A stretch of 64,000 nucleotides of DNA from Kingdonia uniflora (Eukaryota > Streptophyta > Magnoliopsida > Ranunculales > Circaeasteraceae). Of the stretch, positions 20,900-30,979 are shown one piece after another; within the stretch, counting starts at the first letter, position 1; every line of letters begins with the position of its first letter. Made by a program: the position numbers and the translations under genes. The notes beneath the pieces were generated by a model, which had not been told where the DNA came from, searched no databases, and was given only the letters and a program-made list of their open reading frames with translations. The DNA lies in NCBI GenBank assembly GCA_014058105.1, contig JACGCM010002776.1:1-64000 (forward strand), given 5' to 3'.

Positions 20900-21663
20900 A
20901 TTTTATTTTATTCTATTTTTCCCTAGAGAATCCACTAATTTAGGATTATTCAAGTAGTTACCTATTTTGATTAGGAGTGTAGGGAAAGGTAGAGATCTCC
21001 TATATATGGGAGATCCTAGGGTAGTAAAGGGTTGATTATTGAGCTTTTAGGGGAAAGGAAAGAACCATAGAGAGAGAGTAAGAGAGAAAGAGATGGACTG
21101 CGGGTCTAGACAGGGTCTTTAGATTGTGTTTGGACAAACACGTGACTCATGGACATGGATGGAGGACTTCAGGCCTCGACCGGGTCAGATTAGATTTGAC
21201 TTGGTTAGTTTCAGACCTAGACCAAATCGGGTCTAACTTGGCCTGGTTGTGGACTTCGGGCCTTAACCACGGACATAGACTTATAACCGATTTACTCGGG
21301 CTTTAAGCCGTAATGGGAGCCAAGCTTCGGGCTTGGGGAGTCAGTGGGTGCTAGGGCCTTTAACTGCGGGCTCGAGACTATTGTAGCAACGAGCTTGGGA
21401 TTACAAGCTTCGGACATAAGCCTTACGAGCTTCGGGCTTGTACCCGCTGTGAGCGATGAGCTCAGGCTTACGATCTTTGGGCTCAGGCTTGCTGCTAACG
21501 CATATCGGTCATACCTGGTACGAGCGGGGATCAGGCCCGCAAGCCTCGGGATTGGGCCTATCAAGTTGCAGGCTTGAGTCTACAAGCATCGGGCCTAGGT
21601 CTGCGTGAGCCAGGCTTGGGCCTGTAAAGCTTCGGGCTCAAGGTCTTAAGCTTCTAAAGGTTA
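20900..21663 (+). repeat. LTR-like segment with degenerate GCTTCGGGCT repeats
   Basis: A TATA-type box sits inside a near palindrome, GATCTCCTATATATGGGAGATC (20994-21015), followed by a purine-rich GAGAGAGAGTAAGAGAGAAAG leader. From 21120 to 21660 the sequence is unusually GC-rich and repeats GCTTCGGGCT, GGCTTGGG and GAGCTTxGGGCTT in a loose array. This resembles a U3-R-U5 arrangement of an unknown LTR. The solo B LTR is inserted at its right end (21664), and the same kind of sequence (GGCCTTGGGTCTTAAGCG) resumes at 22366. I cannot assign a family. Confidence 0.4.
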
Positions 21664-22360
21664 TGTAGGGGCCTGACATCTTTCAGAGGGGAAGTCCGCT
21701 CTTACACCATGGGGTTTTATCTTCAAACAAAGGAATTCAAGTATATAACCTAGAATGCAGAAAATCAATAGACAATATACTTGCGTAGAGGCCCGAATGT
21801 GGCGCTCTACGACCTCTGATGAGGATTTTTAAGAGAGTTTATATTACTGATGAGTAATTGAAGGTTCGAGTACTGGGTTTTACATAGTGATCGAAGGTAA
21901 ACTGTAAGAGGGCTGGGGGAAATCTTCCAACCCCACCTTAGTTCCTCATCTCTCCTATTTATAGAATCATAGGAGGCTGAGTCACCAAGTGTGGGCCAAG
22001 TTACATGATTACTGTCAGGATATTCTAGAGCAAGTATAGGCGTGAGACATGTCTATACTGACAAGGGTATGGGCGCCGAACATGTCTGATGTGATGGTTG
22101 TCTGTCCCGTCATACTTCGACAATGTGCAGCTATGGCCGAAGTATTTATGCTGTGATGTGTCGAGTCCGTTCTCGAGGCTTCGAGTAGAATATGCTTCGA
22201 GTAGGCTGTGAGTAGGCTTCGAGTAGAAGGTTGCGAGTAGGCTTCGAGTAGAATTCTGTGAGTAGGCTTCAAGTAGAATTCTGAGAGTAGGCTTCGAGTA
22301 GAAAGCTACGAGTAGGCTTCAAGTAAATTTTGAGTAGAAGGGTACGAGTAGGCTACTACA
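21664..22360 (-). repeat. Solo LTR of the B family
   Basis: 697 bp, TGTAGGGGCC...GGCTACTACA, in the same orientation as the LTRs of B1 and B2. Conserved words include CTCTTACACCATGGGG, CTACGACCTCTGATGAGGATTTT and CTCCTATTTATAGAA. It is flanked by GGTTA (21659-21663) and GGTTC (22361-22365), a duplication with one mismatch. No internal sequence is present on either side. It most likely arose by recombination between the two LTRs of a complete element. Confidence 0.88.
22165..22352. repeat. Short tandem repeat inside the solo LTR (about 27-30 bp unit)
   Basis: GCTTCGAGTAG recurs at about 22177, 22193, 22217, 22240, 22268, 22292 and 22316 with variable spacers. B1 and B2 LTRs have a single GGCTTCGATGTAGCCT-type stretch here, so the repeat expanded in this copy. 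Confidence 0.75.
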
Positions 22361-22586
22361 GGTTCGGCCTTGGGTCTTAAGCGTCGAGCTCAGTCTTTGG
22401 TCAATTTCGGGTGTGCATGCGGCTTCAGACCATGACACATATGGGAGGCCGAGTAGTTACACTCACAGTTTCGAGCAAACTCGACCATGGGTAAAATCTC
22501 TTAGTCCTCACACGAATTAGGACCGTGAGGTCAACTAATGGTTGGTCCTACCTTTAGGGTATGTCCAAAATTCGAATCGTATGTAC
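22361..22586. other. Continuation of the unknown LTR-like segment
   Basis: Resumes after the solo LTR. It holds CTCTTAGTCCTCACACGAATTAG and nothing coding. Confidence 0.35.
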
Positions 22587-22605
22587 AAAAAAAAAAAAAA
22601 AAAAA
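22587..22605. repeat. Homopolymer of 19 A
   Basis: Uninterrupted A run. It lies between two LTR-like segments. Confidence 0.85.
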
Positions 22606-22619
22606 CGTAACCTTTGGGG

Positions 22620-23356
22620 TCAACATGTGATTTACCCTAAAATTTAGAGATCTAACTATGAAACAAACATAATATGTTACTACACTAATTTTGGTTGAAA
22701 AAAATTAGAGAACAAAAAACTCCCAAAATAGTGTAGAGATCATCAATCATGCAATATATTGATCAAACTTAGAGATCTAACTAACAAAATAGTGTTCAAA
22801 ACAAGTAAATCTAACTAAAACATGTATACAAAGATGATATAGTAAATCTAAAAATTAGGGTTTCTAGTTCATACCTTGAATCCAAGCTATGAATTAAAAG
22901 GACATTAATTTCCAAGCAAGATCAACTATGAAGGATCGAAAACTCGTTGGAGACACGAGGCTTGAAAACGTGTTATGAACCAAATATCTAAAGGCCAAAG
23001 TTATAAAAGATATATGGAGAGAATAACAAACTTTATTGAAGTAACCATTTGTCTAATACATAGAGAGGAGGTCTCTTATATAGGAGAGATCTCCTAAGTT
23101 CACTCTGTCTCTTAACCGAAACCCTAGGGTCGAGGCCATATGTCGATGTCGTATGGGTAGTGCCCGGTGGTAGCCCAAACTCCTTAGGGGGGGCACACGG
23201 ATCACAATAACCAATTCTTTATGGTTGGGCTTGGTTTAATAGGTTGAAATACCGAAATTATCGTCCAAAACTACAAATACCAAAAATACCTATCTATAAA
23301 CCAACAAAAAACTAAATTATAAACTATTTAAGAAAATTATTTCACGCTAAAACACA
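22620..23356 (-). repeat. Possible LTR of another retrotransposon, minus strand
   Basis: Read on the minus strand, a polypurine-like CTTCAAGGGGGGAA (23370-23357) is followed by TGTGTTTTAGCG, which would be an LTR start at 23356. About 275 bp on there is GAGATCTCTCCTATATAAGAG, a TATA box, then AATAAAG near 23033. The left end is not fixed. It could be a copia-type 3' LTR. No pol sequence can be read to the right. Confidence 0.35.
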
Positions 23357-23370
23357 TTCCCCCCTTGAAG

Positions 23371-23640
23371 ACCTATCAAAGTACATTATTATACTTTTGT
23401 AAAAGTTTAAATTGTACTCAAAGTATGGAAAATGCCTTAAACACCCCTCTATGAGTCTCACTATAATAAAATCATTGTTGATTTGTTCTTTACGCTCTAC
23501 TACTTTCTATGCATATCGCTACTTTATAAAGCCAACTCTGTTTCAAAGAGGAATACATTTTCTTTATATTTTATAACATTTTGAGTTTGAGTGATTTAAT
23601 TGGTGATTTTGATAATCTATAAAATAAAATGTAGGATTTG
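23371..23640. other. AT-rich DNA, no gene seen
   Basis: I see no coding frame, repeat or known motif. Confidence 0.5.
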
Positions 23641-23664
23641 ACGTATTATTATGAATTAGTTGAT

Positions 23665-23875
23665 GGTTCAAAACTTACTAAAACAAAACCAAAATATCGA
23701 AAATTGCCAAAAGTCACCGTAATAATAAAAAAATGCCGAAAAACCCAAAAAAAATCGGTGGTTTGCTTTTGGTTTTGATTTTGGTAACCTAATGGCTTGG
23801 TTTTGGCTGTACCCTTGGAGATTTGGCTTTGGTTCTGGTATCCGCAAAATACCAAACCAAACCGATCGATACCCA
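23665..23875. repeat. Fold-back segment (imperfect inverted repeat)
   Basis: The left half is rich in A and C (AAAACCAAAATATCG, CGAAAAACCCAAAAA), and the right half in T and G (GGTTTGCTTTTGGTTTTG, GGCTTGGTTTTGGCTG). The centre is at about 23757. The arms could pair imperfectly over roughly 80 bp. Such low-complexity arms are seen in some plant non-autonomous DNA elements. No duplication was found at the ends. Confidence 0.45.
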
Positions 23876-23984
23876 CATCTTGTTTTTACAAAAAAAGAGA
23901 GAAAAAGAGATAAATAGAGAGATAGAGAGCCACTGTATGATCGAGAAAGACATCGAGAAGAGTCTAGATAGAGATTTTCGATGA

Positions 23985-24386
23985 GTGATGGCAAACAAAA
24001 TTAACAACAAACTTTTAGCTCTGTTTAGATGCTTTCAAAAAATTGAAATTATTGATGAAGGTAAGCCCTTACCGCCTCATTCCTTCACCAATACTATGAA
24101 TGCATCTAAAACAACTAGTGGATTTAGTTGTTTTAGAAAAACCAATGAGGAGTCTCAAATCTCCAAAAAGAAGGAGGTTAATGGGAGTTTGCTTTATGTT
24201 CTGACTAATCCTAAGAAGTTAACAAAGTCGGATGGGAGCAAAGATAAGGGGAAAGTCTCTGAATATGTTCTTGGTCAATCTTTTGGTGAAAGTGATACAA
24301 CTCAATCAACTCATCCCCCCCCCCCTCAAGTTTCTCTCACCTTCCCTTTTGAGTTCTCGTCTCCCCATTCCCAAATGTTTAATTAG
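23985..24386 (+). CDS. Small ORF of unknown function, 133 codons
   Basis: It opens with ATG at 23985 (a second ATG follows directly) and closes with TAG. The protein is polar and Lys/Ser/Thr-rich, with no membrane segment, signal peptide or recognised motif; it has a Pro run of four near the end. The codons look like neither pol nor the antisense genes. A CT/GA-rich stretch precedes it. It may be an exon or captured piece of a host gene, or chance. The run of C at 24316-24325 is a weak point. There is no second exon that I can support. Confidence 0.25.
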   Translation: MMANKINNKLLALFRCFQKIEIIDEGKPLPPHSFTNTMNASKTTSGFSCFRKTNEESQISKKKEVNGSLLYVLTNPKKLTKSDGSKDKGKVSEYVLGQSFGESDTTQSTHPPPPQVSLTFPFEFSSPHSQMFN

Positions 24387-24389
24387 TGC

Positions 24390-25290
24390 AACAAACTATT
24401 ATAAATAGTTTGAAAATCAAATTATTTCTTCTTTTGAAATCCTTTGGATTCCTATGTCTTTTGTATAAATCTCTATAATTACGTATGACCCTATGTACTG
24501 CATGATAATATATTTATTAGTTTTGATAAAGAAATTAAAACAAACGTTACGAAATTAATCAATTGAAATTACGTGCCGAGTTAAAACTTATTGCCATTTG
24601 AGAGGGGATTATCAGTGTGAAAAAGAAAATATGTTGATAGTATGAGAAAAAATAAATATAAGTAGTCAAGGAGAGAGACATCTACATAGAGAAGAATAAA
24701 TATTCCTAATTAAGGGGCAGTTTTGACTAAATTTTTTTTAAATAAAGGGACTTTTTTTCTAACTTACAAGAATCTACCTTGTCAAATATTTTTCTAAAGA
24801 AGCAACGAGCTCAGAGCCTACTCCTGGGAGTATCAAATCTGGATTCATCAGGAGCCCCTCTACTCCTTAAACCTTGTTTCTCCACCCCCATTTCACCACA
24901 TAGATCAACACACGTAAAACTATCTCTCACCTAAACCCATTGTGGTTGTATTCAAAGTGACAAAGCCAGGAGTAACTTCTAAGGTTCTAAATATAATTTA
25001 GGAGTCGTGTATTAAACTGAGAATGCAGTAGAATAACAGTTTATAAACAACTTGAAGAAGAACATGCAACACGTGTATAAAAGGATCGATTCGTAACAAT
25101 AATCTAGGTATTTCAAATGTATTGATCGTTTCTCTATCGAGGGTTTTGCAGTACTGATCACTAACTCGCAATAAGGTTAAATGAAATAAAGTTGTAACAT
25201 CACTTTTAGTAATAACTAAAAACAACTGACCTTTTGATAAATCATTCAATCAAAATAGGAACCTTGTTGTAGAACTTTATGCCCCACCTC
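24390..25290. other. AT-rich DNA, no gene seen
   Basis: An 83-codon minus frame at 25249-24998 has no motif and no support. The rest has many stops on both strands. Confidence 0.5.
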
Positions 25291-25338
25291 CTCCACTACA
25301 GACTTCCTGGTTTATATCCATGTGAATCGAAAATATAA

Positions 25339-25674
25339 ATGAAAATGAATACGGTGCCGAAACTCCCTCGTATGCCCTCAATTACTCAGGTGTCTCTACC
25401 CTACGCTTTGTCATATAGGGAATCATTCAACAATAAGAAGCACATTAACCCAACTAATGAAAATGAAAATGAAATTGACACAAATTTAATCAAAAATACT
25501 AAAATCAAATCAAACCTTATCAATGAAACTCAAATCGAAACAAACTTTGACAATGAAACTCAAATCAAAACAAACCCTATCAAAGAAACACAAATTGAAA
25601 CAAACCTCATCAATGAAACTAAAATCAAAATAAACCCCATAAATGAAACTGAAATCAAAAAAACCCAACATTGA
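25339..25674 (+). CDS. ORF with 10-residue repeats, function unknown
   Basis: 111 codons, opening at ATG 25339 and ending at TGA. From residue 37 it repeats a ten-residue unit of type x-I-N-E-T-Q-I-E-T-N, about six times, which is a 30-bp tandem repeat in the DNA (25475-25665). The first 36 residues have no repeat. There is no recognised domain. The antisense strand is open too (25776-25510, Phe/Asp/Leu-rich units), as a 30-bp repeat without stops will be in more than one frame. It may be only a minisatellite that happens to be open. Confidence 0.25.
   Translation: MKMNTVPKLPRMPSITQVSLPYALSYRESFNNKKHINPTNENENEIDTNLIKNTKIKSNLINETQIETNFDNETQIKTNPIKETQIETNLINETKIKINPINETEIKKTQH
25475..25665. 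repeat. Minisatellite with 30-bp unit
   Basis: Units of type ATCAATGAAACTCAAATCGAA followed by ACAAACC, about six diverged copies in register with the codon frame of the ORF at 25339. Confidence 0.8.
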
Positions 25675-26079
25675 AACACAAGCCCCATCAATCAAACATA
25701 CTCTGAAATTCAAATTGACAAAGAGAGAGAGATGTGATTGCTGATCTGCGAATTGTTCTTCATATGATCTTAGCATATGATTTAAAATGAATCAGACCAT
25801 GAGATAGTTTGGTGTTCATGAGTTTGCGACGAAACCTCTGAAACTTCATCTTCTGTCAAATGATACCGCTCGGTATGTAAATCATTTTGAATCGAAGCAT
25901 GAAGAACTTGCTTGCCATGGTGACTCGTCAAGGTTTTTCATCCATGGCTTGCCATGCTGTGCAGATTTATTGTGATTATCGAAGTTCCCCAATCGATATA
26001 AAAAACCACTTTATAACTTTTCCCTCTCAATCGTCGTAATTTTAATTAAAACATAGCAATGCCAGTTGCAGAGAAACAA
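25675..26079. other. No gene seen
   Basis: AT-rich spacer between the minisatellite and the possible transposon end. Nothing coding. Confidence 0.45.
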
Positions 26080-26301
26080 TTTAAAAAAAAGACTGCACAA
26101 TATTTTCTTTTAAGGTCATAACTAAAAATGATGTTGATGGACAAAATAGACAATAATTAATGTCAATTTATAATAAAATGACGTAGAAATACAAGAAATT
26201 ACGTCATTGACGAGGATAGATTATAACTTTGGAACTATAACATAATTTTCAAACAAAATGATGCTGTTTAGATGACGTTAAAAATCATATTTGTTGTAGT
26301 G
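26080..26301 (-). mobile_element. Possible end of a CACTA-type DNA transposon
   Basis: Read on the minus strand from 26301 the sequence begins CACTACAACAAATATG, then ATTTTTAACGTCATC. ACGTCAT-like words recur (26177, 26204, 26270). CACTA ends with short subterminal repeats are typical of the CACTA/En-Spm superfamily. The other end was not found; CACTACA at 25294 does not match beyond seven bases. No transposase. Confidence 0.4.
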
Positions 26302-27239
26302 GTCGCAATGAAGGCAGAGAGATTTAAATCTTAATTTAAAATTTTCCTTCCAACCATTAAGGAGTCCATCCCAATTAGGTTTTACGTATCAAAACCATAA
26401 CATAACCAAGATTAAATCAGAACAAACTAGAATCTGACACCCATATACATAAAATTTTAAAACAACAATCTGACAGCGACTTACATTAAAACCACAATCT
26501 TAAGTTCAGTTACATCAAAACCCAAAAGAATGGAACAAACTCATTTATCAAAATAAACTAATGTTGTTCCCAAAAATATTACAAAACAATAATGACCAAG
26601 TTTCCTTCTAATTTCTTTGTGGCATAATCATCAGGTAGCCCGCATGATAACCCATAATATCGAAAATAACAGTCATTCCAAGAACTTTAAGCAAATTTTA
26701 GCTTTCATTAAGTAGAAGTCCAATTAGTTGTGAAGAAACTTTAAAGAATTTAAAGTTTTATGATTTTGGAAGGAGAAAGATAAAGCCTTAAAAAAAGTCA
26801 TATTTTCACTATTTGTTGCTTTCTTTATGTTCTACCTTGCTTAAAAAAATTTGGGGCTTGTAGCTCTACATAGATATAGCAGTTATGTGATTTATACATA
26901 AGGACAATTCGATCAAATCAAATGTGCTTGGTAGAAGTAGCAAATGATATTCCATATGCCATACTTGTAGACTATCTCCTTTTGACTCTAAGATGTTTCC
27001 ATGGCATAGGTTAATCATAGTTGGGATTGAAGATATAAAGACATAAATAGGAATCATGGGATTTTTGTGGTGAGGCAAGACCTTAAATTCATTATTTTTA
27101 GAGTTTGGGTACTCTAAAAAATATGTACAGAGAGAAACACTAGATTTAGATACATGTGCCTACTCCCGCAGCCCACAGTCGTTTTCTATTTCCTTTCCTT
27201 TTGCTTTAATATTATTTATTATAATAAGTTTATGGTGCT
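26302..27239. other. No gene seen
   Basis: AT-rich. A 70-codon minus frame (27078-26866) has no motif. A perfect inverted repeat lies at 27095-27120. This may include the remains of the LTR of the gypsy element whose gag follows, but I cannot show it. Confidence 0.45.
27095..27120. repeat. Perfect 10-bp inverted repeat with 6-bp loop
   Basis: TTTTTAGAGT, loop TTGGGT, ACTCTAAAAA. Could form a hairpin; could be a termination-like or chance structure. Confidence 0.6.
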
Positions 27240-27299
27240 CGAATCCAGACTATTAAATCAATCTGCAGAGAGGAACACCTCCGTAAGAAGCTCACTATT

Positions 27300-27965
27300 A
27301 TGGGCAGGGTATTCTCCAGAGGCAGTAGACTAGTAGGAACAATTTTGCTACTGATCATAAGTAATGAGATGAGTCAGATCAGAGGGGTTATGGAGATAGG
27401 TACAGTTTTCATGACAGGAGATGCTGAGGTCGCAGTAGTATTCCAAATAACTTTTGAACACGTTCTCACATTGACAACTATCAGCCAAACCAGGGTATTG
27501 GGAATACTAGGTATGGACATTAACCACAATATGTCACTCAGGGGTATGGTTATCAGGGCAACCCAGAGGGTCATGTCACGAGTGCCATTATTTATGCATT
27601 ACACAATATAAACTCTGACGTTAAGATAAACGTGTCAGATTTTGATAGGAAATCCGATACAGATGGGTTTATAGATTGGCTGAATATAGTTAATAAAATC
27701 CTTGATTTCAAGAAGTGCACTGGATAGAGGCAGTGACATTGGTGAGAAATTATTCAGTAGTTACAAGTATTCGGCGGTCATAATTACATCACTAATTAGG
27801 AGGTTATGAAGGGCGAGATGATGGCTCATTTGATTTTAAACACTTACGAGGAGGTGAGTTTTGCCAAGCTTCAAACCGTACATCAGGTTCGGAACCAGTC
27901 CGTGGATGATTATGCTAGTGATTTTTATATGTTATCACCCTGTGATGTATTATAAGAGTTAAAGG
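27300..27965 (+). pseudogene. Gag fragment of another gypsy element (chromovirus-like), cut by A2
   Basis: One plus frame has a Gly/Tyr/Gln/Asn-rich start (GYGYQGNPEG near 27540), then SDFDRKSDTDGFIDWLN (about 27640), GEMMAHLILNTYEEVSFAKL (about 27815) and VHQVRNQSVDDYASDFYML (about 27870). This is the classical gag domain of chromovirus-type elements, with stop codons in several places. It is interrupted at 27965 by the A2 LTR; the rest is beyond the window. It is unlike the gag of A, B and C elements. Confidence 0.7.
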
Positions 27966-28528
27966 TGTAGGGACCTATCCCTCGACCTATTCCAAACTCA
28001 AACTACCTCAATACCAGACTCACATATTATACACGTGATATATATAATCAGTATTAACACATAGACCACGAACTGATAAGGAACGTGGCTCGAGCACTAC
28101 ATAAAATATGAACAAGTTAAAGACACCTGTCTCCCATGAACTAACAATTACACATTCAACTATCACTTACCTCATTTTCAGGAGAATGTACTTCTACATG
28201 ATAACGAACTGCAGGTAAGGTCTATATAAAGGATGAGTTCCAGAGGAGATGGGACCAGGAATTTTACATTCTAAGACCATAAGAATTTTTATCTTTCAAG
28301 ATCAAGTATTTTTAGCTCAAAAGATTCACTTATAATAAGATATCAACCTCAAGTAATAAAAGTTGCAGTTACTAAATCTTCAACTCGAGGTCGTGGTTTT
28401 TACCTATTTAAAGGTTTTCCACGCTAAATCACCTGTGTTTTCTTAAATTATACTAATTTTCGTCACATGTACATTTGGCATAAGATCTCACTTCAAGCTA
28501 TTTTGAGCTACGAAATTTGGTCATTACA
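27966..28528 (+). repeat. 5' LTR of A2
   Basis: 563 bp, TGTAGGGACC...TCATTACA, with TCTATATAAAGG (about 28222-28233) as TATA region. The tail (GAGGTCGTGGTTTTTACC, TTTTCCACGCTAAA) matches the A1 3' LTR. The left portion differs more, so U3 has evolved faster. Confidence 0.85.
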
Positions 28529-28529
28529 T

Positions 28530-28549
28530 TTGGCACCGTCTGTAGGAAA
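28530..28549 (+). promoter_or_regulatory. Primer binding site of A2
   Basis: TTGGCACCGTCTGTAGGAA follows the LTR end. Same type of site as in B1, B2 and C1. Confidence 0.8.
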
Positions 28550-28577
28550 GGAGACATTTCCACGATATCCTAAGTCA

Positions 28578-29781
28578 TGCATTTATTCAACTATCCATTT
28601 CCCATCATGGTCACTTCTAAGCGACCAACAACAGGCGTCTAGCTCGATCATTAAGTTAAACCAGAACAGTTCGCAAAACTCAGGGCAAATCTCCACGCCA
28701 AGATAGAGAAGCGTAATGATCTCGAGCGTCAGTTTGTTCTTGATCATGAGCTCCACGATAAAGAGCTCGAATGCGAGTTTCAAGCTCGTTCGACAACATT
28801 CAAGTGACATGAAGAATATATGACAACTATGCAGACCGCTTTACAAGCTTTGTAACACAGTCAGCAAGCTCCCCTTACCAGAGATCGAGATCAAGTGCCA
28901 GCGAACTCCCGAGTTTCTACACGAGAAAGATTAAGAACTCGAGGAGCAACCAACAAAGCCATTTCCAAAAATCTTTAGAACAAACCACATGCTTCAATTT
29001 ATTTAGGAAGAAAAGCTCAGTCTGATATCAGTAGAGGTCCCCGTCCTTCCAAATTTTAAGATGAGGAGGAGCGACCTCAACCCAGAATACCAGCACATGA
29101 ACGTTTAAGTAAGGGCATCGGTACTCATAACTCTCGACCAGCTCGGCAAGTCACTCAAGAACCACGTCAGTATGTCACATAAGAACACATGGATCAACGT
29201 ATCAAGGAGTTTAACGAAGCTTAAGTACTAGGCAATAAAGACGATTTCACCAAGTTACAAGGTAGTCTGATTGCCAAAGAGCTATTTGATATGGAAGTAC
29301 CAACAGGTTTCCATACTACCCAAGATACGTAAATACAAGGGCACAGATCCGAAGGAGCACATTCAGCAATTTTGTAATTTACTAAGATTGTATTCAAATC
29401 TTAACCATATTTTATGTTGTCTGTTCACCACAAGTTAACAGGGAGAACCGCTACGGTGGATCCATTCTCTACCCGAAGATTCTATCCTCATATTCGACCA
29501 ACTACAAAAGATTTTTGTCAAGACTTATGCTTACAATATGGACAATGAAGAGAATTTATATTCTCTTATTAGTCTTAGACAATCTCAAGGAGAAAAGCTT
29601 GAGGTCTTTGCAAAGAAGTTTCTGGAACTTACATGAAAAGTTGACAATCTTGATCAGGAAATAGCTGTTACTGTATTTACAAATGTACTACAACTCGATT
29701 ACAAAGTAAAGAAGCATTTCCTCTTAAACAAACCTACAACCTTGGAAGACATGATTACCCAGGTCAATGAGGTCAACAATG
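28578..29781 (+). pseudogene. Gag of A2, truncated by deletion
   Basis: It starts with ATG at 28578 and has a coiled N-terminal part (LEREFQARSTTFK-like). The gag core is at about 29440-29780, with EPLRWIHSLPEDSILIFDQ, LISLRQSQGEKLEVFAKKF and HFLLNKPTTLEDMITQVNEV. At least eight stops break it. The frame then passes directly into RT at about 29775, so the zinc knuckle, the protease and the start of RT are missing. Confidence 0.75.
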
Positions 29782-30480
29782 AAATTGATAAATTGATCAA
29801 AGTCGGGTTCATTCAAGAAGCTAAATACCAAGATTGGATATCCAACATAATCGCAGTTCCAAAGATAATTGGGAAGGTCCGAGTTTACGCGTATTTTACA
29901 GATATAAACTAACACACTGCAAATAATAGTTTTCCACTTCCAATCATTCATCAAATTATCAATTCCACGGTAGGACACGAGTTCTTATCAATGATGGATG
30001 TCGCTTCTGGATACAATCAGATTTCTCTCTTCGACGACGATCAGGAAAAGACTACTTTTATTACTGAAAGAGGACTTTACTGTTATAGAGTCATGCCTTT
30101 TGGACTGAAGAACGCAGAAGTGACTTATCAAAATTAATGACGACAATGTTCAAAGCACACTTGGGGAAAATCATTGAAGTCTACATCGATGATCTACTCA
30201 GCAAGAGCTTACAGTCAAAAGACCATATCACCGATCTCTCCACGGTCTTCCATATTCTACACTCATACATGATGCAGCTCAACCCTGATAAATGTCAATT
30301 TAGAGTACACTCAAGCAAGTTCCTCAGCCACCTTATCAGCAAGAAGGGGATTGAAGCCAACCCAGATCAAATTCGAGTTCTTCTCAACATGCAATCTTCT
30401 AAAATAAAGAGGGACGTTTAAAAGCTCGCAGGCAAGATTACTGTTATCAATCAATTTGTCTCTAAGTCTTCAGATCGATA
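29782..30480 (+). pseudogene. Reverse transcriptase of A2, lacking its start
   Basis: Begins NEIDKLIKVGFIQEAKYQ (29779) and continues with SMMDVASGYNQISLFDDDQ (29992), VMPFGLKN (30090) and VEVYIDDLLSKS-type motif, with the YIDD intact at 30182-30193. Then LNPDKCQFRVHSSKFLSHL (30280). Stops at 29909, 30135 and 30420, plus frame changes near 30110 and 30135. It follows gag without protease. Confidence 0.8.
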
Positions 30481-30965
30481 TCAGTGGCTGTTCTTACTAC
30501 TCTGAGGGTGTACCAAATGAGGAGAGGTTCAGTCCAACGAAGAGATTCGGTGGATAGAAGAATACGAAGTAGCTTTTCAGGAACTCAAAACCTATCTGGG
30601 GAAGTATCCCATCATGAGTACCCTGGTAGATAATGTGGAACTGATCAGCAACCTCACAGTTATAGAAAATTCTATCAGCTCGGTCCTTATTAGTCCTGAG
30701 GGAAAGGTTAAAAAACTAATATATTTCATCAACAAAACTCTTACTCTAGCAGAAACAAGGTATTCTAAGATTGGGCGGCCCCTTCCAACTCTCGTTTAAA
30801 CTTCACAGAAGCTCAAGCACTACTTTCAAGCTCATTTCGTCAAGGTTATGATGAACTACCTACTCCGGGAAGTTTTGTCTAAAAAAGAAAAATTACAAAG
30901 AGTGCAACAATGGTCTGTTAGCTTGGGAGTACATGATATCAAGTTCGAACAATGTCTTTCAGAAA
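30481..30965 (+). pseudogene. RNase H of A2
   Basis: The segment contains LISPEGKVKKLIYFINKTLT (30690), AETRYSKIGRPLPTLV and LKHYFQAHFVKVM, which are RNase H-like motifs next to RT. Several stops and a frame change near 30800 break it. Confidence 0.7.
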
Positions 30966-30979
30966 ATGTCAAGCCGTTG

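Noticed and set aside
21120..21660. 77- and 90-codon frames in the GC-rich repeat
   Set aside because: Both strands are open because of the simple GCTTCGGGCT pattern. No gene signal.
25294..26301. A complete 1-kb CACTA element between CACTACA at 25294 and TGTAGTG at 26301
   Set aside because: The two ends agree for only seven bases and the flanking triplets (CTC, GTC) do not match, so pairing is not supported.
27095..27120. Bacterial-type terminator
   Set aside because: Hairpin followed by A, not T, on the plus strand, and the DNA is eukaryotic. Kept only as an inverted repeat.
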